From Sanguibacter inulinus (GTDB lineage: Bacteria; Actinomycetota; Actinomycetes; Actinomycetales; Cellulomonadaceae): a stretch of 64,000 nucleotides of DNA. The stretch is from the NCBI RefSeq assembly GCF_013415325.1, contig NZ_JACBYE010000004.1, forward strand, positions 101,860 to 165,859, read 5' to 3'. Shown here piece after piece: positions 1 through 8,408 of this stretch (positions are counted from its first letter, which is position 1; each line of letters begins with the position of its first letter). The position numbers and the translations under genes were made by a program. The notes beneath the pieces are model-generated. The model saw nothing but the letters and a program-made list of their open reading frames with translations. It made no database searches and was not told the DNA's origin.

Positions 1-2
1 AG

Positions 3-284
3 GAGGGGCGCATGCAGCCCGGTGGCCTTGCCGAGATCGCCCGGGCTCAGGCTGACGGTCGCTGGGATGCCGCGTACCGACAGAAGGACGCGGTCGCGCC
101 TGCCGACCTGCTCGCGGCCCTCGCAACGAACCCCGCCGCGGCGGCCTTCATCGAGGGCCTCACCAAGGTCGAGAAGTTCCGCATCTACTTCCGGCTCAGC
201 GGGATTAAGACGCCAGCGGTCCGCGCGGCGCGCATCCAGGACGTCGTCGAGAAGGCGGCGCGCGGGGAGAAGCACTACACCTGA
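3..284 (+). CDS. YdeI/OmpD-associated family protein, C-terminal part
   Basis: This is the C-terminal end of a YdeI/OmpD-associated (OmdA-type) protein, cut by the left edge. The frame is open from base 3. The segment around ADGRWDAAY, followed by the alanine-rich PADLLAALATNPAA and the ending RAARIQDVVEKAARGE, follows the usual pattern of the family tail. Full members are about 190 residues, so roughly half is missing. The biochemical role of the family is unclear. The last ten bases overlap the end of the convergent TetR gene. An AGGAGG stands just before an ATG at 12, but the residues before that ATG fit the family too, so it is probably internal. Confidence 0.65.
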   Translation, partial: EGRMQPGGLAEIARAQADGRWDAAYRQKDAVAPADLLAALATNPAAAAFIEGLTKVEKFRIYFRLSGIKTPAVRAARIQDVVEKAARGEKHYT

Positions 285-826
285 CGGAGGGCGGACCAGG
301 CTCGGTCGAGCTCGTCTTGGAGCGACGATCCCTCGGAGTCCAGCCACCGCCGCAGGGCGAGGTCGAAAGCGAGCGCGGCGACCTTCGAGGTCACGTGCGC
401 CTCTGCCGCCGGTACCTCTCGGGCCACGAGTCCCTGCTCGATCGCGGCCGCGAGGTGGTCGAGCTTGAGGAGCTCGCGCTCGCGCAGGTGCTCGTCGGTC
501 TGGATGATCGCGTCTCGTCGGCTGATCGGCGCATGCCACTGCTCGAGCTCGACCGCAGCCCGGCTCAGCCCCTGCTCGACGAGCTGACTGCTGCCCAGGC
601 CTGCGGGAAGGGCGTCGAGGATCGTGCGCACCGCGGTCGGGAGCTCCCGGTCGCGTAGGAACACGACCTCCCGCTTCTCGGAGAAGTGCCGGAAGAACGT
701 CCGGGTCGTCAGCCCGGCGCGCTCGGCGATCTGCGGGACCGTCGTCTCTGCGTATCCGTGCTCGGCGAACAAGGCCATGGCGGCTTCTTCGAGGACGAGG
801 GCGGCGTCGGGTGACCATCGGGGCAT
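275..826 (-). CDS. TetR/AcrR-family regulator
   Basis: A 183-residue TetR-type repressor. The N-terminal three-helix DNA-binding domain spans about residues 8-55, with FAEHGYAETTVPQIAERAGLTTRTFFRHF giving the family helix-turn-helix signature. The rest is the helical ligand-binding and dimer domain, whose ligand cannot be read from sequence. It is transcribed away from the MDR reductase gene at 903, and a doubled palindrome lies between them, so it very likely represses itself and that reductase. The ATG at 826 has GGAG two bases upstream, so the spacing is short. Confidence 0.85.
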   Translation of the reverse strand: MPRWSPDAALVLEEAAMALFAEHGYAETTVPQIAERAGLTTRTFFRHFSEKREVVFLRDRELPTAVRTILDALPAGLGSSQLVEQGLSRAAVELEQWHAPISRRDAIIQTDEHLRERELLKLDHLAAAIEQGLVAREVPAAEAHVTSKVAALAFDLALRRWLDSEGSSLQDELDRAWSALRQV

Positions 827-833
827 GGCTCCA

Positions 834-884
834 TGATGACACGGAGTGACATCGGACCTAGAGTGATGTCACACCGTGTCATCA
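834..884. promoter_or_regulatory. Doubled operator between tetR-type gene and MDR reductase
   Basis: Two 17-bp quasi-palindromes of the form ATGWCAC-nnn-GTGWCAT sit exactly 30 bp apart: ATGACACGGAGTGACAT at 836-852 and ATGTCACACCGTGTCAT at 866-882. They also form a larger inverted repeat with 20-bp arms (834-853 and 865-884) carrying one mismatch. The position in the divergent promoter region suggests two TetR dimers binding the same DNA face. Confidence 0.7.
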
Positions 885-902
885 CCAATCTCTGGAGCCC
901 CC

Positions 903-2081
903 ATGATCAGCAACTCCGCCGCGTGGATCGAGGCTCCCTTCGCCGACCTGGTCGTCCGGCCGTCACCGGTCCCCACTCCGGGCCCTGGTCAGGTGGTGGT
1001 CCAGGTGCGTGCCGTCGCGGTCAACCCGCTCGACGCCATCATCCAGTCCAACGGTCGCCTCATGTACAGGTGGCTCGACTACCCGGTGGTGCTGGGTGAA
1101 GACGTCGCGGGGGTGGTCGTGGCCGTGGGTGAAGGGGTGCACCGGTTCGCCGCCGGAGACCGGCTGGTCGCCTACGCGACGGGTCTGGAGAAGGGACGCG
1201 ACCACGTGTCCGGCGGAGGGTTCCAGCACCTCGTGGCTGTCGACGAGGCGCTCGCGGCACCGATACCGGACCACGTCGCCTTCGAGGATGCCGTGGTGCT
1301 GCCGCTCGCACTGTCCACGGCTGCGGCTGCACTCTTCGAGACGTCGCAGCTGGGTCTCGACCACACCCGGCTCGACGACATCCGGCTCGACCAGGACCGG
1401 ACCGCCGACGACGAGGTCGTCGTGGTGTGGGGCGGGTCCACGAGCGTGGGCGGCAACGCCGTCCAGCTCGCCCGCGCTGCCGGGTACCGAGTGATCACCA
1501 CAGCCTCGCCGCAGCACCACGGGACGATGCAAACGCTCGGAGCGGAGGCCGTCTTCGACTACCGCGCCGACGACGTCGTCGCGTCGGTCGTCGCTGCGAC
1601 CCGCGGAGCACGTGTGGTGGGCGTCGTGGCGATCGCCGTGGGCTCGGCCGAGCCCTGCGTCGAGATCGCTGCGAAGACCGGCGCCCGGCGGGTCGCGCTG
1701 ACCAGCCCGTCGGTGTCCTTCTACGACCAGCCTCGCCGCCCCGGTCTCGCCTGGTCGCGGGTGAGCCTGATGGCTCGCCTGGTCTGGTCGAACGTCGCGC
1801 TCCAGGCCCGCTGCCTGCGGCACGGTGTGCGGGCGCGGTTCGTCTGGGGGAGCGCGATCGCGACCAGCGACGTCGGACCCTCCGTCTGGTCCCGCTATCT
1901 CCCGCGCGCTCTCGCCGAGGGCCGGCACCAGCTGCTTCCTCGGCCGCAGGTGGTCGGGACGGATCTAGGTGCTCTGCAGGGCGCGCTCGACACGCTGCGT
2001 GGTGGGGTCTCTGCTCAGAAGCTCGTGGTGTCCCTCCCAGAGATGAGTGGCCCCCTGGGCGATACGACGCAGGTGCCCTGA
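903..2081 (+). CDS. Zinc-independent MDR-family oxidoreductase (quinone reductase / enoyl reductase type)
   Basis: A 392-residue medium-chain dehydrogenase/reductase. The N-terminal GroES-like domain contains GEDVAGVVVAVGEGVHRFAAGDRL, and the Rossmann domain contains VVWGGSTSVGGNAVQLARAAGYRVITT, the NADPH-binding loop. The structural and catalytic zinc cysteines of true alcohol dehydrogenases are absent, which points to the quinone oxidoreductase / fungal-type trans-enoyl reductase branch. The ATG at 903 is preferred because it follows CTGGAG; a GTG at 876 lies inside the operator. The gene is divergent from the TetR regulator, so it is probably induced by a small toxic or aromatic compound. 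The substrate is unknown. Confidence 0.8.
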   Translation: MISNSAAWIEAPFADLVVRPSPVPTPGPGQVVVQVRAVAVNPLDAIIQSNGRLMYRWLDYPVVLGEDVAGVVVAVGEGVHRFAAGDRLVAYATGLEKGRDHVSGGGFQHLVAVDEALAAPIPDHVAFEDAVVLPLALSTAAAALFETSQLGLDHTRLDDIRLDQDRTADDEVVVVWGGSTSVGGNAVQLARAAGYRVITTASPQHHGTMQTLGAEAVFDYRADDVVASVVAATRGARVVGVVAIAVGSAEPCVEIAAKTGARRVALTSPSVSFYDQPRRPGLAWSRVSLMARLVWSNVALQARCLRHGVRARFVWGSAIATSDVGPSVWSRYLPRALAEGRHQLLPRPQVVGTDLGALQGALDTLRGGVSAQKLVVSLPEMSGPLGDTTQVP

Positions 2082-2232
2082 CCGGCGCACAGGAGTGCTG
2101 AGAGTGCTGGGTGGGGAGGGCTCGGTGCACTACGGAGCAGCTCGTCCCTCCCACCTGTTGAACAGGTCGGGGGTAGTGGCTAGCATGGCTTGTCGCGGGT
2201 ACTCCGCGCCACGATCCCTCAGGAGACAGACT

Positions 2233-2334
2233 GTGACACTCGGGTGGAACGACCCCGCTCACCGCGCCGCTGACCTCGGTCACGCGAGCCCGCTGACGGA
2301 GTCCACCTGCTGTCTGCCCTGCTGCTGTTGTTGA
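2233..2334 (+). CDS. Cysteine-rich leader peptide (attenuator uORF)
   Basis: A 33-residue ORF starts at GTG 2233, seven bases after AGGAGA, and ends in Cys-Cys-Leu-Pro-Cys-Cys-Cys-Cys followed directly by TGA at 2332. Six of the last eight codons are cysteine, a strongly non-random run in a genome where cysteine is rare. Short uORFs ending in cysteine runs are known in actinobacteria as cysteine-sensing leader peptides: slow decoding at low Cys-tRNA raises downstream expression. Here the ORF precedes a DAACS symporter by 265 bp, making cyst(e)ine uptake the likely target. The sequence shows the ORF and the Cys codons; the regulatory role is inference. Confidence 0.8.
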   Translation: MTLGWNDPAHRAADLGHASPLTESTCCLPCCCC

Positions 2335-2599
2335 CCCTCGGCTGAGTCTCACCTCGCGTCGTCGCCAGCGCTCCTGCGCCACCCTCGACGCCTGCTCGCC
2401 GTCGCCGCACCCCGAGTCGAGTCCGCGCTCGCCCGTGCCGCCCTCGCGTCGCCCCTGACCTGAACAGTCCGGTCCGGCGCGTCCCACGCATCGTCTGCGC
2501 CCTCTGGCGTGCCCGCCTCCACGACGTCGGCTCCCGTCGTCCTGGCTGCGCCACGATGCCCGCCAGCCTGCTTGCCTGCCACCATCCGAAAGGCTCCAC
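2335..2599 (+). promoter_or_regulatory. Long C-rich leader region, possible conditional Rho terminator
   Basis: The 265 bases between the leader-peptide stop and the symporter start contain no convincing gene. The non-template strand is rich in C and T and poor in G, especially 2345-2460, the composition expected of a Rho loading site once ribosomes leave the transcript at the leader stop. No clear stem followed by a T run was seen. A stalled ribosome on the cysteine codons would cover part of the region. This is an inference from composition and position. Confidence 0.45.
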
Positions 2600-4111
2600 G
2601 TGACCAGCTCGACCACGACGGAACAGACCCCGTCGACCCGCAGGCGCCGCCTGCGTGCCCCCTCCTTCAGCGTCCAGATCATCGGCTCGCTCGTGCTCGG
2701 AGTCCTGCTCGGCTGGTGGGCCCTGTCCATGGGCACCGTCGACGACGGCACACCCGAGGGCGGCGCCAACTGGTTGACGACAACCCTCGACACCATCGGC
2801 TCGTCCTTCGTCCTCCTGCTGCGCACCCTCGTGCCGCCGCTCGTGTTCACCGCGATCGTCGCCTCGATCACCAACCTCCGGCACGTCGCCGACGGCGCCC
2901 GCCTGGCCGCCAAGACGCTCATGTGGTTCGCGATCACGGCGCTCGTCTCGGTCGCCGTCGGCATCGCGCTCGGCGTCATCATGCGCCCGGGGCAGAACAC
3001 CACCCTCGACATCGCCGACGGCTCCGAGCCGAGCCGGACCGGTTCATGGCTCGACTTCCTCGACAGCCTGCTGCCGGCGAACTTCCTCGGGCTCGGGGCG
3101 AACACCAGCACGCAGGTCGCCGAGAGCGGCAGCGTCACCGCCAGCACCTCGCTGTCCTTCAACGTGCTGCAGATCGTCGTCATGGCGCTCGCCGTCGGTA
3201 TCGCTGCGCTCAAGGTCGGGCGCAAGGCCGAGCCGTTCCTCACCTTCAACAGGTCGGCCCTCGAGATCATCCAGAAGATCCTCTGGTGGGTCATCCGCCT
3301 CGCCCCGCTCGGCACGCTCGGTCTCATCGGCAACGCGATCGCCTCCTACGGCTGGGACCTGCTCGCACCTCTGGGTACCTTCGCTGCGGCGATCTACATC
3401 GGTCTCGCGATCGTCCTGCTCGTGCTGTACCCGGTGCTCCTGCGCATCAACGGCCTCCGCGTCCTCAGCTACTTCCGCGGCGCCTGGCCCGCCATCCAGC
3501 TGGCCTTCGTCTCTCGCTCGTCGATCGGCACCCTGCCGCTGACGCAGCGCGTCACCGAGCGCAACCTCGGCGTCCCGAGCGCCTACGCGTCCTTCGCCGT
3601 GCCGCTCGGTGCGACCACCAAGATGGACGGCTGCGCCTCGATCTACCCGGCGATCTCCGCGATCTTCGTCGCGCAGATCTTCGGCATCGACCTCTCGGTG
3701 ACCGACTACCTGCTCATCGCCTTCGTCTCCGTGATCGGCTCGGCTGCCACCGCCGGGCTCACCGGCGCGATCGTCATGCTGACCCTGACGCTCTCGACCC
3801 TCGGCCTGCCGCTCGCGGGTGTCGGTCTGCTGCTCGCCATCGACCCGATCCTCGACATGGGCCGCACCGCGGTCAACGTCGCGGGCCAGGTGCTGGTGCC
3901 CGTCATCGTGGCCAAGCGTGAAGGCATCCTCGACGAAGAGCAGTACCGTGCCGCGACGTCCGAGGACCTGTTCGCGGACGACGACGAGGCCGAGGCCGAG
4001 GCCGTCGTCGAGGACGCGCAGGCGGAGTCGCGGACCCCGGTCACTGTCGGTGCGCCGACGGTCACCGGCGCTCCGGTGCCCGAGGGCACCGACGGGGACC
4101 GCAGGTCCTGA
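2600..4111 (+). CDS. Dicarboxylate/amino acid:cation symporter (DAACS), candidate cystine importer
   Basis: A 503-residue membrane symporter of the DAACS/SLC1-like family. Family marks include SRSSIGTLPLTQ (HP1 serine-rich loop, about residue 310), KMDGCASIYP (NMDGT-like motif of TM7) and DPILDMGRTAVNVAGQ (TM8 substrate site). Eight membrane helices with two re-entrant loops are expected. The first 25 residues are basic and cytoplasmic, and the last 60 are acidic. Family members carry C4-dicarboxylates, glutamate, serine or cystine. The cysteine-rich leader peptide upstream favours cystine, as in TcyP-type members, but specificity cannot be read directly. The start is GTG with AAAGG upstream. 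A strong terminator follows. Confidence 0.85.
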   Translation: MTSSTTTEQTPSTRRRRLRAPSFSVQIIGSLVLGVLLGWWALSMGTVDDGTPEGGANWLTTTLDTIGSSFVLLLRTLVPPLVFTAIVASITNLRHVADGARLAAKTLMWFAITALVSVAVGIALGVIMRPGQNTTLDIADGSEPSRTGSWLDFLDSLLPANFLGLGANTSTQVAESGSVTASTSLSFNVLQIVVMALAVGIAALKVGRKAEPFLTFNRSALEIIQKILWWVIRLAPLGTLGLIGNAIASYGWDLLAPLGTFAAAIYIGLAIVLLVLYPVLLRINGLRVLSYFRGAWPAIQLAFVSRSSIGTLPLTQRVTERNLGVPSAYASFAVPLGATTKMDGCASIYPAISAIFVAQIFGIDLSVTDYLLIAFVSVIGSAATAGLTGAIVMLTLTLSTLGLPLAGVGLLLAIDPILDMGRTAVNVAGQVLVPVIVAKREGILDEEQYRAATSEDLFADDDEAEAEAVVEDAQAESRTPVTVGAPTVTGAPVPEGTDGDRRS

Positions 4112-4153
4112 CTGCCGCAGCATAGAGAGCGTCCTGACGGGACACTCGTCGAC

Positions 4154-4185
4154 TGAGCCCGCTCGCACCCGCGCGAGCGGGCTCA
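4154..4185 (+). terminator. Rho-independent-type hairpin after the DAACS symporter
   Basis: TGAGCCCGCTCG (4154-4165) pairs perfectly with CGAGCGGGCTCA (4174-4185), 12 bp, extendable by one pair, with a short loop. No U run follows, as is common in high-GC actinobacteria. Confidence 0.75.
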
Positions 4186-4312
4186 GTGCGTCTGGGGGCT
4201 GTGAGCTCTCTTCTCGCCAGCGGCGAATCCTCGGAACCAGCAGTGCGTCCGCCGCGCCGACAGCGCGCCCGCTGCTGCCGCTGCTCCCGCTGCGCGCGCC
4301 CTGCGCGCCAGG

Positions 4313-4609
4313 TCAGGACCCGCGGGGCCAGCGGATCCGGATCGGGCCTCGAGCCTCGAGAGGGTTGACGACCTTCCCGCCCTGCGTGATCTGCACCCGC
4401 CCCTCGGCGACGAGCCGGCGTGCGACGCGACGGGTGTCGTCCATGAGGTCCCGCCAGCCCTCGCCGCCGATCGACCTCGCTGCGTCCGACGGGCAGATCG
4501 ACGAGGTGTCTGCCCGCTGGGCCAGCAGGTCGAGGATCGTCGCCTCGATCGAGGCGTCGTCGACAGGGCCGGATGCTCTGGCCTGGGTCTGGTGCGTGTC
4601 GTCGTCCAT
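4313..4609 (-). CDS. DUF3253 domain protein
   Basis: A small soluble protein of about 98 residues. The pattern IEATILDLLAQR, then ICPSDAARSIGGEGWRDLMDDTRRVARRLVAEGRVQITQGG and the ending ARGPIRIRWP match the DUF3253 family, which looks like a winged-helix fold. No function is established. The ATG at 4609 is chosen because family members begin shortly before the IEATIL helix; a GTG 14 codons upstream at 4651 is possible, and neither has a strong ribosome site. It stands alone between a terminator and a minus-strand mycothiol-dependent enzyme relative. Confidence 0.7.
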   Translation of the reverse strand: MDDDTHQTQARASGPVDDASIEATILDLLAQRADTSSICPSDAARSIGGEGWRDLMDDTRRVARRLVAEGRVQITQGGKVVNPLEARGPIRIRWPRGS

Positions 4610-4777
4610 CCCGACGAGTATGCGCCCGCCTGCGGCGTGCTGCGAGACCACCGTGAGGCGCTCGTCCGCGGACCTACGAGGGATGGGCAGCGGGTGCCGG
4701 CCGTCGAGCTCTCACCGCCTGCGCCACATCACTGCGCGGCTTCGGCGTCTCGGAGGCTCGCTCTCTCGGGCTCCTTG

Positions 4778-5419
4778 TCAGAGAGGCAGGCGCTCGACGA
4801 GCACGGAGGCACCATCCCCGCGCAACCGCGACGCAGCGGTCGGACGCCCGGCCATCGCGAGGACGAGGTCGAGGGTCGTGCCCTCGACCGTCGGCCCGTC
4901 GCCGGCGCGAAAGCTGCTGTCGGTCGCGACGAGCCGGAGGCCTCTCGCCGTGGAGCGGGAGGCGACAGCGAAGTCCTTGCGGATGTATCCCTCCGCGACG
5001 ACGAGGACCGCGTCAGGATCCGGTGCAGTCTTGATCCCCAGAGGCTCTCTGACGTCACAGCCGTGCACGACCACCTCGCCCAGCCACGCCCACAGGTCGC
5101 CGGTCGGTGCGACGCGCGAGTCGACGACACCCCGGAAGCGGTCGAGGGTCTGTGCAGGCGTCGGACCCCGGTGCTCAGCGAGGCGCCGCGCATTGTGGAC
5201 TGCGGGCCGGAAACCTGCCCCCGCGATGCTCCGCAGCCACCCCCACCGTCCGATGCTCGCCCCAGCGGTCAGGTGGGCGACCACGTCCTCGACCGACCAG
5301 TCTGCGCACAGGGTCGGTGCGGACCACTCCGCAGGCCGCAGAGCCTCGAGGTCGTCCCCAAGACGCCCGCGCTCGGCGCGGATCATCTCCCAGTGCTGCT
5401 CGCTGGTCGTGCGCGTCAC
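4778..5419 (-). CDS. Maleylpyruvate isomerase-like mycothiol-dependent enzyme
   Basis: A 213-residue protein of the DinB-like/MDMPI superfamily. The N-terminal four-helix bundle contains WSAPTLCADWSVEDVVAHLTAG, the family signature with the first metal-ligand histidine, and HGCDVREPLG further on, which holds the second. The C-terminal third is the smaller alpha/beta domain. Characterised relatives use mycothiol as cofactor, in keeping with an actinobacterial host; the substrate of this member is unknown. The start is GTG at 5419, with AGGAG six bases upstream. Confidence 0.75.
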   Translation of the reverse strand: MTRTTSEQHWEMIRAERGRLGDDLEALRPAEWSAPTLCADWSVEDVVAHLTAGASIGRWGWLRSIAGAGFRPAVHNARRLAEHRGPTPAQTLDRFRGVVDSRVAPTGDLWAWLGEVVVHGCDVREPLGIKTAPDPDAVLVVAEGYIRKDFAVASRSTARGLRLVATDSSFRAGDGPTVEGTTLDLVLAMAGRPTAASRLRGDGASVLVERLPL

Positions 5420-5541
5420 GGGAGCTCCTCGGGCTGGTCTGACGGGGCGACGTGTGCGTGATGCTTCCGTGCGGGGAGCGACGCGTCAAGAGCGCTCAGC
5501 GGGCACCGTCCGAGATCATCGAGACTGGCTAGGTTGGGCTG

Positions 5542-5994
5542 ATGCCACGCATACTCATCACAGGCATGTCCGGAGCGGGCAAGTCGACCCTCCTGGCCGA
5601 GCTGGCCAGGCGAGGCCACGTCACCGTCGACACCGACCACGACGGGTGGACGGACGGCTCAGGAGGCCCCTGGGACGAAGCCAGGATGGCCGCCCTGCTC
5701 GCCGCACGCGCTGATGTCGTCGTCTCAGGCACCGTCGAGAACCAGGGGCGCTTCTACGACCGGTTCGAGCACGTGGTGCTGCTCTCGGCCCCGGTGGACG
5801 TCCTCGTAGAGCGTGTCTCGCGACGCTCCGACAACCCCTACGGATCGTCGGCGGCTGAGCAGGACGAGATCCGCCGGTACACGGCCGAGGTCGAGCCGCT
5901 GCTCCGCCAGACAGCTCACGTCGAGCTCGACGGCCGCAGGCCTGTCGACGACCTGGCTGACGCCGTCGAGTTGCTCGACAGCTCCTCCCGCTGA
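5542..5994 (+). CDS. P-loop kinase-like ATP-binding protein
   Basis: A 150-residue P-loop NTPase. The Walker A motif GMSGAGKS is at residues 8-15, an acidic segment DTDHDGW follows at about 31, and a lid-like region with RVSRRSDNPYG lies around residues 90-100. The size and layout resemble small shikimate, gluconate or adenylate kinase-like enzymes, and the substrate is unknown. It is a single gene between oppositely oriented neighbours, with no obvious operon partner. Confidence 0.65.
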   Translation: MPRILITGMSGAGKSTLLAELARRGHVTVDTDHDGWTDGSGGPWDEARMAALLAARADVVVSGTVENQGRFYDRFEHVVLLSAPVDVLVERVSRRSDNPYGSSAAEQDEIRRYTAEVEPLLRQTAHVELDGRRPVDDLADAVELLDSSSR

Positions 5995-6080
5995 TCAGCC
6001 GCGTCACGGTCGAGCCTCCTGACGGGCGCGCTGCCCGGAGGCATCTGGGCGACCGCGCGGGACCGCTCAGGTCCACCTGC

Positions 6081-7526
6081 TCAGTGCAGCTCGGGGAAGC
6101 AGGCCCGGGCAAGATGACCCAGGTTCTTGGCCGCACCGTTCGAGGTCCGGTCCGGGGCGGGAGACGTGACCATCGGTGCCGGAGCGTCCTGCAAGATCCG
6201 CCGGGCCCCCGGTGTCTTGTCCAGGGAGTGCGCGAAGAACCACCACCGACCGTCGTAGCGCGGCTGCACCTCGGGCCGCTCTGCCGGGCTCGGGAAGGCG
6301 GAGGAGAGACCCACGAGGAACTCGACCCGCGCGTACGGGCGACCGCCCAGCTCCTCGACAGCCCACACGTAGAGCGTGACCCACGCGTCGGGAGCGACCC
6401 GCATGGCCCACACGTCTCCGGCAGCGGCCGGGCCGGACCCCACCGATCGAGGCACCGACGTCGTCGCCGGCCGGGACAGCGCGCGCTCGCGGGCACGGCC
6501 CGCGGCTGCGACGGTCGCACCGCGAGCGGGGACCGGCGTCGGGTGCGGGCTGTCGAGGTCGACGTCCGTGGACAGGGTCTCAGGCGGCAGCAGCCCCTCG
6601 AAGACCTCGCGGAGGACGTGGTCCCGCAGCCCGTCGGAAGAGCTCCACCACGCGAGGGGCGCCTGCACCTCGACCCGGACGCTCGGACGTTCGTCTCGTT
6701 CCGAGTAGTCGGACCAGCGTTCGGCAAGCCCCGGTCGTGACGCGGTCGCCACGACGCCGACGAGCGCGAGCTCTTCGAGGACCGAGCCGACGGCGTAGGG
6801 CGCGACCGTGTCGAGGAGATGCGCCTGCTTGAGTGCCGCGCGTGCCTTCGACTGGCTGGTGCCCTGCGGCAGCGTCCGCAGGACCGTGAGGATCGCGCGG
6901 AAGGTCCAGAGGTCGTGCTCGGTCGGCACAGGCCGCTCGTGACCCTCGAGCTCGCTCAGCGCGAGGACGTGGCCGACGACGTCACCGTCGATCGGTGCAC
7001 CGTCGAGATGGCGCATCGACCAGGCGTCGGTCACCGCGACGTTCGTCGTCCCCTGCGTCCCGCACACCCGGCACGGCGACGTGCTCGGGGCCGCCGCAGA
7101 GATGGGGTCCGGCGCGGGTGACCGGCCGTCGACATCGTGCGCGCCACCAGCCGCGTCGACGCCGTACGGCGTGAAGGGGTGGTCGGGGAGCCGACTCGCG
7201 AGCAGGGTCCCGGTGAGCGCGGGGCGCCACGACCATGGCGCCGACCAGAGGCCCGCGACCCAGACCGAGGCTGCCTCAGCCACCGACCACTGCGTGCCCA
7301 GACGTCGAAGCTCCGCGACGGCCTCGTCGTGCCCGAGGGTGCGGACGGCGTCGTGCGGACGCCCGGCTGCAGCGAGGATCTCCGCATCTGCTCGGCTCGC
7401 GTCGGTGACACGGGGGAGCGAGAGCTGGAGCGACTCGTCGTACGAGCGCGCTGCGGCGACCCGGCGGTAGCGCGCGAGCAGGTCGACGAGCGTCGATCGG
7501 TCGGTGGTGGTGTCTTCGGTGGTCAC
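6081..7526 (-). CDS. Conserved-type hypothetical protein, 481 residues
   Basis: Function not recognised. The protein is soluble, with no signal peptide or membrane segment. It begins with a helical, alanine-rich region (residues 1-120), has one CRVCG cysteine pair near residue 154 that could be half of a metal site, and ends with a mixed alpha/beta region that includes the tryptophan-rich YDGRWWFFAHSLDKTPGARRILQD. Codon use and GC match the surroundings, so it is probably native. It is followed downstream by the kinase-like gene in convergent orientation. Confidence 0.6.
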   Translation of the reverse strand: MTTEDTTTDRSTLVDLLARYRRVAAARSYDESLQLSLPRVTDASRADAEILAAAGRPHDAVRTLGHDEAVAELRRLGTQWSVAEAASVWVAGLWSAPWSWRPALTGTLLASRLPDHPFTPYGVDAAGGAHDVDGRSPAPDPISAAAPSTSPCRVCGTQGTTNVAVTDAWSMRHLDGAPIDGDVVGHVLALSELEGHERPVPTEHDLWTFRAILTVLRTLPQGTSQSKARAALKQAHLLDTVAPYAVGSVLEELALVGVVATASRPGLAERWSDYSERDERPSVRVEVQAPLAWWSSSDGLRDHVLREVFEGLLPPETLSTDVDLDSPHPTPVPARGATVAAAGRARERALSRPATTSVPRSVGSGPAAAGDVWAMRVAPDAWVTLYVWAVEELGGRPYARVEFLVGLSSAFPSPAERPEVQPRYDGRWWFFAHSLDKTPGARRILQDAPAPMVTSPAPDRTSNGAAKNLGHLARACFPELH

Positions 7527-7625
7527 GGCGTCATCGTAGGGCGGGCTCGTCTCGACGGACAGAGGCGATCGCGGACCTGTGGACAGCGCCTCCGCGGCAT
7601 GCAGGTGGTGACCAGCCGACCAGTC

Positions 7626-8306
7626 TCAGGACGACGACGTGGTCGCGGCCGCCGTGGTCGCGACCATCACCGACGCCATGATCGCGGCCTGCACGGCGCT
7701 GATCGCCTTGCGGACGCTCTCTGCGGCCCAGCTGCCCTCGGAGACCTGCTTCGCGCGCTGCTTGAGCGCGCGCCGGTCCTGCCCGGGGAGCGCCTTGTGC
7801 AGCGAGTCTGTCGCGAGCAGCAGCGCCACGAGCGCGGCTGTCGGGGCGTCAGGATCCTGCTTCAGCACGAGCGTGGACCAGAGGCGCTGCCGGACGGTGT
7901 CTCCGGCGAGGGGGGAGGTGACGGGCCAGGCTGTGCTCGGGAAGATGCCCAGGACCTTCCGCTCGTGGCGCCGGACGATCCCTCGTGACTCGAGCGACGC
8001 GAAGACGGCCTCACGCAGGTTCTTCGACAGGCGGGAGACGACGGTCTCGGGCTTGTGGGGCTTGTCGCGGGCGATGATCGACAGTGCGGTGTCGAGCACG
8101 GGATGACCGAGAGTCGGTCCAGGGATGATCACGACCCGACCGGCGTCGGGCGCTCCGCGCTCCGGGACGGTGACCCTCCCGGCGAGCGAGAGATCGAGCA
8201 GCACACCTCCGGCCAGACCGAGGGAGAGCGACGAGCTGTCGAGCCGCGGCTTGCCCGTCGCCCCGTCGAGCACCAGCAGCAGGAAGTCTTCCGTGATGGT
8301 CGTCAT
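7626..8306 (-). CDS. GPP34-family (Golgi phosphoprotein 3-like) protein
   Basis: A 226-residue GPP34/GOLPH3-like protein. The start MTTITEDFLLLVLDGATGKPRL and the following LALAGG-type helix with LSLAGRVTV match the family, which in eukaryotes binds phosphatidylinositol 4-phosphate on Golgi membranes. In actinobacteria such proteins are common and of unknown role; some are linked to membrane or secondary-metabolite functions. The C-terminal 30 residues are alanine- and serine-rich and moderately hydrophobic. ATG 8306 is preferred; ATG 8312 is two codons upstream. Confidence 0.75.
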   Translation of the reverse strand: MTTITEDFLLLVLDGATGKPRLDSSSLSLGLAGGVLLDLSLAGRVTVPERGAPDAGRVVIIPGPTLGHPVLDTALSIIARDKPHKPETVVSRLSKNLREAVFASLESRGIVRRHERKVLGIFPSTAWPVTSPLAGDTVRQRLWSTLVLKQDPDAPTAALVALLLATDSLHKALPGQDRRALKQRAKQVSEGSWAAESVRKAISAVQAAIMASVMVATTAAATTSSS

Positions 8307-8408
8307 GGGCATGGAGCCTAGCGGTGATGGATGGCTGAGGTCGGTCGGACGAAGCCGTCGCGTCGTGGTGTGGTCCTCGTGTCGGTGGCCCGCTCTACCG
8401 TCGCGGTC

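Noticed and set aside
1..14. AGGAGG followed by ATG at 12, as if a 90-residue gene starts here
   Set aside because: The residues before and after the ATG fit the interior of the YdeI/OmdA family, so it is more likely a coincidence inside a gene cut by the window edge.
876..903. GTG 876 as the start of the MDR reductase
   Set aside because: It lies inside the right operator arm; the ATG at 903 has a ribosome site and fits the family N-terminus.
1495..3333. A 612-residue minus-strand frame over the leader region
   Set aside because: It is antisense to both the reductase and symporter genes and is low-complexity Arg/Ser-rich, a typical high-GC shadow.
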